Part shown: in pieces, positions 6,728 to 15,534 of the stretch | Layout of the letters: each line of letters starts with the position of its first letter | Numbering within the stretch: the stretch's first letter is position 1 | Source of the DNA: Thermoplasmata archaeon | GTDB lineage: Archaea; Thermoplasmatota; Thermoplasmata; Lutacidiplasmatales; UBA184 | Direction: 5' to 3' | NCBI GenBank assembly: GCA_030038895.1 | Contig: JASHQX010000139.1 | Location: forward strand, 1-38,985 | DNA: 38,985 nt | Position numbers and translations under genes: made by a program | Notes under the pieces: model-generated | Databases searched by the model: none | Told to the model about the DNA's origin: nothing | The model's input: only the letters and a program-made list of their open reading frames with translations

Positions 6728-9505
6728 ATGTCGAAGCAGAGCACGCTTCCAAAGAACGGTTGGTTGGTCCTGGCGGCGGTCGCGATTGGCGCACTAATGA
6801 TCGTGCCGGCAGGTTCCTTGCTGTCCGGCGGCGTGGGGTCCCACGCCCCCGGTACTTCGACAAGTGGTCTCTCAGCTAGCGTCGTGCAGAGAGGGCTCGC
6901 GGACTCCCAGACTGCGAGCAACTCGCGCCTCGCCTCGTTGGCTCCCCAGTCCACTCCGGCTGCTACGCTGCTTTCCGGGCTTCCCCCGACGCTCAGCCAT
7001 GTGCCCTGGATTGAATCCCTGAGCGATCAGGGACCTACCCTCGCGCCGCTGACCTCTCTACCGAACCTGGCCCTCCTTAAAGATCCCGCGACGGCCACCA
7101 ATGGACGCATTAACCCCTACTACGTCGCGCAGCCGGCGCCGCTCGGTCTCACGGACTTCGGCCTAGGCGTCAAGACGTACTCCTACAACACCTCCCATAT
7201 CCTCGGCGAGGTGACGTTCAACACACCGCCGAACGTTACCGACCCCGCGTCCATCCAACTGACCGAGGTTTCGGGTCAGCACCTCGGGCTCGTCGGAAGC
7301 CTCAACGAGTTCGGGATTCAGCTCAACACCGTGGCGACGAACATCTCGATCCCCGGCTCTCAACACGGATTCTTCTGGACCCAGAACGTGCTCGACTACA
7401 ACGACACCGGCATCCACTTCGTTTCCGACACGTTCAACATGACCTCGGCGACGCAAGACCCGTTTTACATCGCACCGGGGACGATTTACTCCGCGTGCAA
7501 CAACGGGTCTTCTGGGGTGGATAGGATACTGGAGGTCTATGGCGGCGTCCTCCAGTGCGTCGGCGGGACGGTCCCGGTGAGCCCCGCTTCCTACCCGGTC
7601 ACGGTCCAATTGTACAACAACGCCACGACCAATGCGCAGAAGCGTTCAGTCGTATCGTACGGGTACCGGATCATCGAGGCCGGAACTGACCAGGTCTTTA
7701 CGGGTGTCTCCGACGAGGTCGTGTTCAACAGTACGGGCGCGCCCCACCACGCATCCCCGTATCCACCGGGGTTCTCGATCGACGGTTTCGCTCCCTCCCC
7801 GACCGGGCTGTTCCGCGACGCTGAGATCGTCCTCTGCGGCAACATCGGCGGCGACAACTCGGTCTTCCGCGCGATGAACGCCACGATGAACCTCGAGTAC
7901 TCCAATGCGAGCAGCGGCGGTTTCCAGAGCGTGCCCTCGGCGTACAACTGGGGCGGCGACACCGGCGAGACTGCGACCGGGGTTGCCGACTACTGGACCC
8001 CGAGCCACACGCTCGTCATGAACCAGGGCCCGGCGATGCTCTACGGTCTCTGGGGCGCGGAGCCGTACGTCTCGGTGAAATCGGGCGACATCCACCTTGC
8101 CGGGTCGATCAGCCCGTCGTACGGGTTCGTCTTCGTCAGCAACACCCCGCCGGTCCTCGACCCGTGGAACACGAACCTCAACGAGCGCGACAACATGAGC
8201 TGGCTCCCCACGTCCGACACCGGAACGTTCAGCACGTACCTCCCACCGCTCGGCGCGCCGTGGACGAAAAGCTACTACGTCCAGGCATTCGCCGCCGGCT
8301 TCCAGGAGCTGAACGGCTCGGCGGTGACCGGAACGGACACGTCGTACGACCTCAGCCTAACCTCGGCGCCAGGTTCGCTCCGCGCCCCGCTCTACGCGTT
8401 CTCGAATAGTCAGCTCGCCAGCCTGGCCCAGAACGCCACTGGTGCGACGAGCATACCGTACCTTTTCATCAGCCTAGTCGTCGACATGAACTTCACGTTC
8501 GAGCACGTGAACGACTACGGATACGCAACGTTCGAGGTCTTCATGACTCAGGGCGCCAGCGTGCCGGTCGACGTAGACGACGTCTATCAGGGAGTCGATT
8601 CGTCCGGGGGGAACTTCGTCTTCGCCGACTACTCGTCGCCTCCCGAGGAGGGGCTCCTCGGTCCGGCGCCGGCGTTCTACACGCTCTTCTACTGGACGTC
8701 CGGGATCAACATCTACGAGGGCGTGGGCGATGTGGTCGCGGACCAGACCACAATTGAGACCTTCTACAATCTCCAAATCGTGCTCTGGCACGATACGGAC
8801 GCTTTGGTCGAGGGCGTGACCTCCGAGCTCTCCAGTCCCGGCGTGTGGGTGGGCGATTCGGTCGGCACGCAGGTCCAGGGCGTAGTCGCCGAATATGCCT
8901 CGACGGGCGTCACCGACATGGGGTCGTTCGATACGTCGGTCTCGGATGTCGAGGCCGTCGGGTCCCTCTCCACCGCGATCGTGGGCCACAGCAGCTCGGA
9001 CGGGACGTACTCCAACATCTCCGCGCAGGACGGAGCGTACGGCGTGGCCACGGGGGACGACTACGGATTCGGGGTCGACTACGATCCGTACTACTACCTC
9101 CCGGGTACGACCGGTACCGCGGTGAGCATCGTCCTCGCGCTCACTGACTCCGTAGGAGTGAACATGAGCCTATCGTACGGCACGACCGTCGTCGGGGTCA
9201 CGGCAGACACGAATTCTGTCGGCGTCGAGGTCGACGATTCCCACGCGATCCAGATCTACGGGGTTACCGGGGAGGTCCTGTCCACCGCGGTTTACCTCCA
9301 CAACGCGTCGAGCGTACATGTCGAGCAGATCACCGCGGATGAAAATTCGACCGGCGTCTTCGTGGACGTGTGCCACAACGTAACGATCCAATCGGTGCTC
9401 GCCTATGATTACTCCACCGGGGTCTACCTCGTAGCGTCCACCCACGTGACCATCACCGACGTGAGAGCCTACGATCACTCGATTCGGATACACGTGGTCA
9501 AGTGA
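6728..9505 (+). CDS. Thermopsin-family protease (A5) with C-terminal beta-helix-like repeats
   Basis: A 925-residue secreted or surface protein. A hydrophobic signal/anchor lies at about residues 11-33. From about 125 the thermopsin hallmarks appear: INPYYVAQPAPLGLTDFGLG, YSYNTSHILGEV, FFWTQNVLDYND, FNMTS, and later a GLFRDAEIVLCG segment with VPSAYNWGGDTGETA. Thermopsins are pepstatin-insensitive acid proteases. The last 300 residues or so change character to short Val/Gly/Asp/Ser repeats such as DSVGVNMSL, NSVGVEVDD and SSVHVEQITADENSTGVFV, resembling NosD-type right-handed beta-helix coils. Many N-x-S/T sites suggest extracellular glycosylation. ATG 6728 follows a weak CATAAC box by about 24 nt. 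The family call is good; the catalytic acid residues cannot be named. Confidence 0.85.
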   Translation: MSKQSTLPKNGWLVLAAVAIGALMIVPAGSLLSGGVGSHAPGTSTSGLSASVVQRGLADSQTASNSRLASLAPQSTPAATLLSGLPPTLSHVPWIESLSDQGPTLAPLTSLPNLALLKDPATATNGRINPYYVAQPAPLGLTDFGLGVKTYSYNTSHILGEVTFNTPPNVTDPASIQLTEVSGQHLGLVGSLNEFGIQLNTVATNISIPGSQHGFFWTQNVLDYNDTGIHFVSDTFNMTSATQDPFYIAPGTIYSACNNGSSGVDRILEVYGGVLQCVGGTVPVSPASYPVTVQLYNNATTNAQKRSVVSYGYRIIEAGTDQVFTGVSDEVVFNSTGAPHHASPYPPGFSIDGFAPSPTGLFRDAEIVLCGNIGGDNSVFRAMNATMNLEYSNASSGGFQSVPSAYNWGGDTGETATGVADYWTPSHTLVMNQGPAMLYGLWGAEPYVSVKSGDIHLAGSISPSYGFVFVSNTPPVLDPWNTNLNERDNMSWLPTSDTGTFSTYLPPLGAPWTKSYYVQAFAAGFQELNGSAVTGTDTSYDLSLTSAPGSLRAPLYAFSNSQLASLAQNATGATSIPYLFISLVVDMNFTFEHVNDYGYATFEVFMTQGASVPVDVDDVYQGVDSSGGNFVFADYSSPPEEGLLGPAPAFYTLFYWTSGINIYEGVGDVVADQTTIETFYNLQIVLWHDTDALVEGVTSELSSPGVWVGDSVGTQVQGVVAEYASTGVTDMGSFDTSVSDVEAVGSLSTAIVGHSSSDGTYSNISAQDGAYGVATGDDYGFGVDYDPYYYLPGTTGTAVSIVLALTDSVGVNMSLSYGTTVVGVTADTNSVGVEVDDSHAIQIYGVTGEVLSTAVYLHNASSVHVEQITADENSTGVFVDVCHNVTIQSVLAYDYSTGVYLVASTHVTITDVRAYDHSIRIHVVK

Positions 9506-9941
9506 CGATGCGTTGACCGGTTCCTTAGCGACCAACCATTTCCTCGCGCTCGAGCGGCGGGTCCTACGGCCTGGGCCGGGATCGTTCGGCGGCACCAGTG
9601 GATGGGTCGCCTCGGCCTTACCGAATCGGATTCTCCCCCTCTCTCGCCTTCATGGAGCGAACGATTCCTCGAGACAACCCGGCCTACCCTTGGCTCGCGC
9701 TGAAGCTGGGCCTGGGCCATCCTAGCCTGTTGGCCGCCGAGGACGGATCCTGGACGGGACAGGGCCCTCGAACGACACCGCATCACATCGATCCCTGTTC
9801 ATCTCGAAACTTGCGGATTGCGGACGGCATAAATCGAGGAGCGTCGCTATACCGGTTTACATGCACGGGAGAGCCCGGCCCGCGGGCCGCCAATGGTATC
9901 GGCTGTCCAGGTACCGATGGCATCATTCTCGGGGGAGAACG
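9506..9941 (+). other. 436-nt intergenic region, no convincing gene
   Basis: Frames on both strands have poor composition (Arg/Pro/Ser-rich shadows). An A/T patch GGCATAAATCG near 9827-9837 and CGCTATACCGGTTTACA near 9847-9863 could be promoter elements for the secreted glycosidase, leaving a leader of several tens of bases. The 9598 frame contains a plausible-looking NPAYPWLALKLGLG stretch, but no gene can be supported from it. Confidence 0.5.
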
Positions 9942-11033
9942 ATGGGCTGGGCAGGGCCAGCGACCGCGGCGATGGCGTCGTTGGTGGGATTGATGGCACT
10001 CCTTGGAGCGTTTCCGATCGGATCGGTTCCGTCCGCCCATCTTTCCCCGTTCGCTCCGTTTTTCAATCGAGTCGGGCCCCGCGCAACCCTTCCCTCCATG
10101 GTACCGATCATCCCCTCGTATCGGGTCACCCACAAGATATGCGCAGACGGTACTCCGAGCAACCCGTTTCCCGTATCGTTCCTTCCTTACGGCTATGAAA
10201 CGCCGAACCTCTTTGGGCTCGGAAACGGGAGTGTCGGAAGCGACAAGGTCTGCTACACTGGAGGGTCCGCCGGCGTACTGACCAACCGGGTGCACTTCAG
10301 CAGCGTCGGGGGGGCCGGCGGCGTGCTCGGCTACCCACACGTCGAGTATGGTCAGGATCTCTGGGGTGGCAGTCCGGGAAAGATGGCGCCGGGATTCAAG
10401 TTGCCCGAGCTCGATTCCCGGGCCGTCGATCAGAACATGTGGTTGACCAACACGTACTCGATCTACGACAAGGGTCGGGCTGCGTACGACTATGTCTGGG
10501 ACAACTTCCTCTCGTCGTATGTACCTACCCCGTCGAACGTTACGGGGCCCGGCAACTTTTCTCTCGAAATCATGCTCTGGATGACTATAGGGTACGAAAG
10601 TTCTCCCTGGAACTACTTCACGTACGACGGTTCGACGAGCCTGCCGACCCTGATCAACGCAACCCTATCGAGCCAGCCGTGGGACTTCTCGTACTTCTGC
10701 CAGGGGACCGACAACAACGAACTCACTGTCCTGTACTTCTACAACGGCACCGGGAACGCCATGAACACTACGAGCCGCACCTTCGGGGTGGACTTCAGTG
10801 CGGTCCTGGTCAACGTCAACGAGATGATTCATCGAACGAACGAGTCGTGCTGGTCGTATCCGGCAAATTCTGACGCCGGAATGTACCTGGACGACCTGAA
10901 TCTCGGTTCCGAATTCCTGACCCCCTGGCCCTCCCCGTACTACGGGACCGCGGTATTCCACTGGACCATCTCCTCGATGTGCTTCCGGTTCCCGCGAGGC
11001 GCACCCACGGTGTCGACCGTCTCCTGCGACTAA
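9942..11033 (+). CDS. Secreted GH12-like glycoside hydrolase
   Basis: A 363-residue protein starting at ATG 9942, just downstream of GGGGGAGA. The ORF-track start at 9861 would add a non-signal-like Arg-rich leader. Residues about 7-30 form a signal peptide. The core resembles GH12 endoglucanases. VEYGQDLWGG and an Asn/Trp-rich beta region (MWLTNTYSIYD) precede SLEIMLWMTIGY, whose Glu corresponds to the GH12 nucleophile in the E-I-M-I-W-L type motif. LGSEFLTPW near the C terminus could carry the acid/base Glu. The expected activity is beta-glucan or cellulose cleavage outside the cell. It directly follows another secreted enzyme, the thermopsin. Overall similarity is low, so a related jelly-roll hydrolase remains possible. 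Confidence 0.65.
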   Translation: MGWAGPATAAMASLVGLMALLGAFPIGSVPSAHLSPFAPFFNRVGPRATLPSMVPIIPSYRVTHKICADGTPSNPFPVSFLPYGYETPNLFGLGNGSVGSDKVCYTGGSAGVLTNRVHFSSVGGAGGVLGYPHVEYGQDLWGGSPGKMAPGFKLPELDSRAVDQNMWLTNTYSIYDKGRAAYDYVWDNFLSSYVPTPSNVTGPGNFSLEIMLWMTIGYESSPWNYFTYDGSTSLPTLINATLSSQPWDFSYFCQGTDNNELTVLYFYNGTGNAMNTTSRTFGVDFSAVLVNVNEMIHRTNESCWSYPANSDAGMYLDDLNLGSEFLTPWPSPYYGTAVFHWTISSMCFRFPRGAPTVSTVSCD

Positions 11034-11190
11034 GGGTCGACTCGCTCGCCGGCTCTCTGGGCGCGAGCGTTTCGGCCTCGCTTCTCCCGGGTCCGGATGT
11101 GTCGGGCTCCCGCGGAGTCGGACCGACGCCCAACCTCAGGGTTCAAGTGGTGTCGGGGCATGACAGCGGGGCGCGGGGAAAGAGCGGAGC

Positions 11191-11592
11191 ATGCCGGCGA
11201 AGAAGGCGACCAAGACGAAGGCGAAGCGCGGGGCCCCATGGATGGCGAGTGTCGCCGTCGTGGTCTCGGATCGGGAGAAGGCGAGGGCCTGGTACACGGA
11301 GAAGCTCGGCATGACGGTCCTCCAGGACATGGATCACTGGCTGACGGTCGGGCGAAAGAGCAAGGGGGGCGCGATCCACCTGTGTCTCGGCCCGGAGGTG
11401 GGGTACTCTCTCGAACCGGGAAATACCGGAATCCTAGTGCTGGTTGACGGGGACTTGAAGGCCGAGTGCGCGAAACTGAAGGGCCGGGGAGTCGATTTCG
11501 TCCACGAGCCCACGAAGCAGCCCTGGGGGGTCTGGGACGCGACGATCCGCGATCCCGACGGGAACGAAATCCTTCTGATGGAGGCCGACTGA
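11191..11592 (+). CDS. VOC (glyoxalase/dioxygenase superfamily) protein
   Basis: A 133-residue single VOC module. After a basic Lys-rich N terminus (residues 1-13) come the two beta-alpha-beta-beta-beta halves: VAVVVSDREKARAWYTEKLGM at the start and WDATIRDPDGNEILLMEAD at the end, the characteristic D-P-D-G-N-x-I/L-x-L closure with a terminal Glu metal ligand. Such proteins are metal-dependent lyases, isomerases, dioxygenases or antibiotic-binding proteins, and the substrate cannot be read from sequence. A GCGCGGGGAAAGAGCGGAGC stretch precedes the ATG. It lies 57 nt before the thrC start codon but thrC has its own promoter. Confidence 0.85.
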   Translation: MPAKKATKTKAKRGAPWMASVAVVVSDREKARAWYTEKLGMTVLQDMDHWLTVGRKSKGGAIHLCLGPEVGYSLEPGNTGILVLVDGDLKAECAKLKGRGVDFVHEPTKQPWGVWDATIRDPDGNEILLMEAD

Positions 11593-11618
11593 ACTGGTCG
11601 GGGACTGGCCAGAAAGAT

Positions 11619-11625
11619 GTTATCC
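11619..11625 (+). promoter_or_regulatory. TATA-like box for thrC
   Basis: GTTATCC stands 28 nt before the GTG at 11649, the leaderless spacing seen for several genes in this window. Confidence 0.4.
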
Positions 11626-11648
11626 CGCTCCACTCCGGTCATCGGAGC

Positions 11649-12842
11649 GTGAGCGAGACCGGTTCCCTCCTCACCCGGCTCGAGTGCCGGGCCTGCTGCT
11701 CGGAGGTCGACCCCTCGCAACCTCGCGGGACCTGTCCCACGTGCGGCCACACGCTCTTCGCGAGATACGACCTCGACCGGTTGTCCGGGCGGTCCTGGCG
11801 GGACGCACTCCGGGACCGGGAGCGATCGCTCTGGAGGTACCGCGAGCTCCTGCCCGTTTCGAGGACCGAGTCGATCGCCAGCCTAGGGGAGGGAGGATCG
11901 CTGATCCTGCCCCTGGGATCCGTTCCGGAAGCACCGGGAGTGGAAGTCTCGGTGAAAGACGATGGCGGACTTCCCACGGGCTCTTTCAAGGCGCGAGGGA
12001 TGGCGGTCGCCGTCTCCCGGGCGAAGGAGCTCGGCCTCACAGACCTCTATGTCCCGAGCGCGGGTAATGCCGGAGTCGCGCTGGCCGCGTATTGTGCCCG
12101 GGCCGGACTCAAGGCACACGTCTACCTCCCGGAACGAACTCCTCCGGCCCTTCGGGCCGCCTGCGCGAGCTACGGCGCCCAAGTGACGGAAGTCCCGGGC
12201 ACGATCCGCGAGGCGGGAGAGATGGCACGCCGTACGGAGAGAGGCCGCGGGTCGTTCGACATGTCGACCCTTCGAGAGCCGTACCGTGTCGAGGGGAAGA
12301 AAACGATGGGGTTCGAAATCTTCGAGCAGACTCACCCCGACCGGTTCCCCGATGCGATCGTGTACCCCACCGGAGGGGGAACGGGTCTTGTCGGAATGGC
12401 GAAGGCGTTCGACGAGCTTCGTACGATCGGCCTTTTGGAACGGGTGCCCCGGCTCTGCGCGGTGCAGCCCGCGGGATGCGCCCCCGTCGTCCGAGCGCTC
12501 GCCTCGGGCGGGACGAAGGTCGATCCTTGGCCCGAACCCCGCACGATCGCCCCCGGACTTCTCGTCCCTTCCCCGTTCGACTCCGAGCGGATCCTCGAGG
12601 CCGTTCGGACGACCGGTGGCGCGGGCGTCACCGTGACAGACCAGGAGATTGTGGACGGGATGCGATCGCTTGCTCGACGGCATGGGATCTCCGCATCGCC
12701 GGAGGGGGCGGCCCCCTACGGCGCGCTGGACCGCCTGGTGAGGGACCGGGCCATCCGTCCGGGGGAGCGCGTGCTCCTCTACAACACCGGCACAGGGATC
12801 GGCTTCTCCATCGAGGATCTCGCCCGATCGCTCGGGCCCTGA
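11649..12842 (+). CDS. thrC: Threonine synthase
   Basis: A 397-residue PLP enzyme converting O-phosphohomoserine to threonine. The track ORF starts at 11466 inside the VOC gene. GTG 11649 (VSETGSLLTRLECRACC) is better, being 28 nt after a TATA-like box and giving the usual N terminus. Residues about 13-40 are a zinc-ribbon, C-x2-C then C-x2-C (CPTCGHTLFARYDL), common in this ThrC subgroup. PTGSFKARG holds the PLP lysine, PSAGNAG is the substrate loop, YPTGGGTGLVGMAKAF the phosphate-binding glycine loop, and SPEGAA the C-terminal site. It belongs to the family shared with cysteate synthase, so substrate specificity is likely but not proven. Confidence 0.9.
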   Translation: MSETGSLLTRLECRACCSEVDPSQPRGTCPTCGHTLFARYDLDRLSGRSWRDALRDRERSLWRYRELLPVSRTESIASLGEGGSLILPLGSVPEAPGVEVSVKDDGGLPTGSFKARGMAVAVSRAKELGLTDLYVPSAGNAGVALAAYCARAGLKAHVYLPERTPPALRAACASYGAQVTEVPGTIREAGEMARRTERGRGSFDMSTLREPYRVEGKKTMGFEIFEQTHPDRFPDAIVYPTGGGTGLVGMAKAFDELRTIGLLERVPRLCAVQPAGCAPVVRALASGGTKVDPWPEPRTIAPGLLVPSPFDSERILEAVRTTGGAGVTVTDQEIVDGMRSLARRHGISASPEGAAPYGALDRLVRDRAIRPGERVLLYNTGTGIGFSIEDLARSLGP

Positions 12843-12870
12843 GCGGACTCGATTCCGAACGCGTGCCGGG

Positions 12871-13518
12871 CTACTTGCGCAGGAGCCTGAACGCGATATC
12901 CCAATTCCCTAGCCGGAGCGCGGATTTCACCCAGAGGATGCAGAGCGACTCAAGCTCGCGGGAGCACTCGATCCCGCCGAGGTCAATCACCGAGGGCCAC
13001 CCGAACTCGAGCAGGATCTTCTCGACGGTCCGCTTCGCGGCGGCGTCGTTCCCGCAGATGAACATGTCCGGCGGACCCCCCGGGAACGTCGGGTGGAACA
13101 TGTGCGCGTTGCCGATGATGTTGAGCGCCTTCACGACCCGTGCTTTGGGCAGGAGGTGCTGGATCAGTTCGCCGTTCGACCGGGCCGGCAGGTCAGCGAG
13201 TTGGGGGACCCCGTTGGGCCCGAAACCGAGGGGGTTGGTCACGTCTATGACCACTTTTCCATCGAATACGAGCGGGCCGGCGGCCTGGATCACCTCAGGG
13301 GCGGCCACCCCCAAGCATGCGAGGACCGCGATCTCTCCGAACTCGGCCGCTTGCGGGAACGAGCCGACCGATCCTTTGGGCCCCGCCTTCGACTTCCATT
13401 CGGCCACCTTCGACTGATCCGGGTGTCGAGTGCCCAGCTTGACCTCGTGACCCGACGCGAGAAACGCAGTAGCCAGCACCCTCCCAACGTCCCCGCTCCC
13501 CAGAACCCCGACCTTCAT
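12871..13518 (-). CDS. NADPH-dependent F420 reductase-like oxidoreductase
   Basis: A 215-residue NAD(P)-binding protein. MKVGVLGSGDVGRVLATAF is a Rossmann GxGxxG loop, followed by LGTRHP, which is typical of the F420H2:NADP oxidoreductase (Fno/NpdG) and related dinucleotide-binding families. VVIDVTNPLGF and VVKALNIIGNAHMFHPTFPGG are conserved parts of the same family. It may shuttle hydride between NADP and F420 or act on another small substrate. The correct start is ATG 13518; the longer ORF to 13821 reads through the HNH gene in another frame. It converges on thrC. Confidence 0.82.
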   Translation of the reverse strand: MKVGVLGSGDVGRVLATAFLASGHEVKLGTRHPDQSKVAEWKSKAGPKGSVGSFPQAAEFGEIAVLACLGVAAPEVIQAAGPLVFDGKVVIDVTNPLGFGPNGVPQLADLPARSNGELIQHLLPKARVVKALNIIGNAHMFHPTFPGGPPDMFICGNDAAAKRTVEKILLEFGWPSVIDLGGIECSRELESLCILWVKSALRLGNWDIAFRLLRK

Positions 13519-13576
13519 CGAGCGAACACCGTCCACCCACGAACGAGCGGGAAGATGAACCCGCGCTGAACTTCGG

Positions 13577-14020
13577 TTACGAGTCGCTCGGATTCCTTGA
13601 CGGTTCCCGGGAACGCAGAAAAGCGCGAGTTTTTGACCGGTGGCATTCGCGGCATACGGTCTGAAGGTTCGAGTACTCGAGCGCGGCCCCGCCCGACGCG
13701 ATCTCCACGATGTGGTCCACGTCGAGCTCGCGCACCCGTTTCCTCTTCCCGCAGATGCGACAGGTGTACCCGTCGCGCAGCATCGTGTACGACCGGGCGG
13801 AATCCCAGAAGTAGTGGCCATGGAACCTCCACTGGCACCGGCGGGAGCAGTACGGCGACCGATGGTTCGCGAGCGGAGCGTTGCACTCCACGCATCGGGC
13901 AGTCCGGCGGGCCTCGGTGCGCCGCCGCGCCCCGTCGGAGAACCAGGCGCTCGATAGGGCCAGGATCCGACCGTTCGGCCCGATCCTTACCGAGGGCAAC
14001 GCCGCTTCTGTCCCGGACAC
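13577..14020 (-). CDS. HNH endonuclease with an extra N-terminal zinc finger
   Basis: A 147-residue protein. The C-terminal half is a complete HNH nuclease: CRICGKRKRVRELDVDHIVEI, then NLQTVCRECHRSKT, with the D-H pair, the Asn and the second zinc Cys pair all present. The N-terminal half has a separate treble-clef-like cluster, CVECNAPLANHRSPYCSRRC. HNH enzymes of this size occur in restriction, repair and mobile elements. No methylase, helicase or intron structure is visible here, so the role is open. It diverges from the next aminotransferase over 127 nt. Confidence 0.85.
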   Translation of the reverse strand: MSGTEAALPSVRIGPNGRILALSSAWFSDGARRRTEARRTARCVECNAPLANHRSPYCSRRCQWRFHGHYFWDSARSYTMLRDGYTCRICGKRKRVRELDVDHIVEIASGGAALEYSNLQTVCRECHRSKTRAFLRSREPSRNPSDS

Positions 14021-14147
14021 GGTGGGAGCCGGGTCGGTGGTCCCACTTGAGCGTTCGGTTGCACGAGTTCGCCTGAGGGGGACCGGAGGACCGGGACCCG
14101 TCGGTCGGAGGGGTCGAACTCGTAAGCTCGCGCGACGTGGCAGCGTC

Positions 14148-15200
14148 GTGAAGTTCCCCCTCGCCGACTGGATCGATGGTCACGAGAACTGCCGACACCA
14201 GCTCGGTTCGAGCGGCATGGTCGTTTCGATTCGGCATCCGCTCCCGACAGCGAGGCAGACGCGCGATGCTTCCGTTGACGAGTTGCGGGAGCGACTCGCG
14301 CGACGGCACGGCGTCGACCCACAGAGGGTGTTCCTAACGGCGGGTGCGACCGAGGCCAACACCGGTGTGATATTCTTCCTCGCGCACGTCCGGCCCGTCT
14401 TTTCTCGCCGGTGCCGCGTGCGATATCCGGAGTACCCTCCCCTCTTCGACACCGCCCAATCCGCCGGGTGGGTCGCTACCAGCTCCGCAGATCCCGCCGG
14501 CCTAGCGGCCATCTCGCGGCCCCGGAACCCGGAAGGGTACCTCGAGTCCGTCGATGAGCTCGAACGGTGGTCGGAAGGCGCCCGCCACTTGCTCGTGGAC
14601 GAGACGTTCCGGGATTTCTCTGGCGCGCCTTCGGTCGCGACGCTCGACCGGCCCCATACGTGGGTCTCGGGCTCCCTCACGAAGTTCTTCGCCGCCGACG
14701 ATCTTCGCGTGGGGTATGTTGTCGCTCCCGAGGAGGATCGGGAGTCCTACGCCCGGTTCCATGGTCTCCTGTTCGACTCGCTCTCCGATTACTCGGTTGC
14801 CGGAGCGATCGAATGCCTGCACGCGCTGCCGAAGATCCGGCGCGACGTCGGCGCCATTCTTGGCCGAAATGTGGCGGCCCTCGTGGCCGGACTACCTGGA
14901 ATCCGTCCGCCCGTCGCACCGGTGTACTTCGACCGGGTCCGAGGAGTGGAGGGGGAGACGGTCACACGGCGTTGCCTCAAGGCCTCCGTCCTCGTCTGCC
15001 CGGGAGCGATGTTCGGGGACCCAAGCGGGGTACGGCTCTGCCTGACGAGGCGCTCTTTCCCGCGCGATCTGGCCGCGTACCTTTCGATCCGGCGGGCGTT
15101 GGTATCAGAACGGTTCACGGCGCGTCCGCGCGCTTTGGAGTGGCGGCGGGCTCGACCGCGCCGCGGGGGAGCAGTCCGAGGCCGAGCCGGGCCCGACTAA
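14148..15200 (+). CDS. PLP-dependent aminotransferase, class I/II
   Basis: A 350-residue fold-type I enzyme. GTG 14148 is chosen because the N terminus VKFPLADWIDGHENCRHQLG reads like the start of histidinol-phosphate-aminotransferase-like proteins. The track ORF begins at 13881 inside the HNH gene. GATEANTGVIFF is the PLP phosphate segment, LLVDETFRDFSG holds the cofactor Asp, and WVSGSLTKFFAADDLRVGYV carries the PLP lysine (S-x2-K). LRLCLTR-like VRLCLTRRSF provides the terminal Arg. The last 30 residues are Arg/Pro-rich and overlap a convergent small gene, so the true C terminus may have been extended by drift. Substrate is unknown; it could also be a decarboxylase of the CobD type. Confidence 0.8.
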   Translation: MKFPLADWIDGHENCRHQLGSSGMVVSIRHPLPTARQTRDASVDELRERLARRHGVDPQRVFLTAGATEANTGVIFFLAHVRPVFSRRCRVRYPEYPPLFDTAQSAGWVATSSADPAGLAAISRPRNPEGYLESVDELERWSEGARHLLVDETFRDFSGAPSVATLDRPHTWVSGSLTKFFAADDLRVGYVVAPEEDRESYARFHGLLFDSLSDYSVAGAIECLHALPKIRRDVGAILGRNVAALVAGLPGIRPPVAPVYFDRVRGVEGETVTRRCLKASVLVCPGAMFGDPSGVRLCLTRRSFPRDLAAYLSIRRALVSERFTARPRALEWRRARPRRGGAVRGRAGPD

Positions 15201-15414
15201 CCCGGCCCGCGGCCGGGCCGGGGGAGGGGCCCGTGCGCCCGGTCTGCTCCTTCAGGAACGTCTCTGCGAAGAGGAGGGCCCGGTGCGGGTTCGATTCGTG
15301 CTCGAGCAGGAAGCCGCGGGCGAGCTCGGTGAGCACCGCACGAGCCGGGACAATCTCTCGGATCTGCTCGGCCTCGGGATCCTCGGGAATCCCGGGCTCG
15401 GCACGCGGTTCCAT
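15115..15414 (-). CDS. Small conserved-looking protein, leaderless
   Basis: A 99-residue frame. The centre (REIVPARAVLTELARGFLLE then HRALLFAETFLKEQTG) is helix-forming and has good codon usage, while the Pro/Arg-rich tail looks disordered. A clean TATA box (TTTATG on the minus strand, 15442-15447) lies 30 nt before ATG 15414, the leaderless spacing seen at other genes here, which is the main support for reality. It overlaps the convergent aminotransferase by 86 nt. Function is not recognised. Confidence 0.6.
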   Translation of the reverse strand: MEPRAEPGIPEDPEAEQIREIVPARAVLTELARGFLLEHESNPHRALLFAETFLKEQTGRTGPSPGPAAGRVSRARLGLGLLPRGAVEPAATPKRADAP

Positions 15415-15441
15415 CGATGGCGAGCGAGCCGGTCGTTACGG

Positions 15442-15447
15442 CATAAA
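15442..15447 (-). promoter_or_regulatory. TATA box of the small leaderless gene
   Basis: TTTATG on the minus strand, centred 30 nt upstream of ATG 15414. Confidence 0.5.
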
Positions 15448-15534
15448 GGGAGACGTTCCATCGGACGTCGAGTTCCGCGTGTCGGACCGTGAACCCTTTT
15501 ACGGGTCCGGGGGTCTTTGCCGTTCGGTGTACTC

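Noticed and set aside
13881-14147. N-terminal extension of the class I/II aminotransferase in the ORF track
   Set aside because: It reads through the divergent HNH gene and its promoter region. The natural N terminus begins at GTG 14148.
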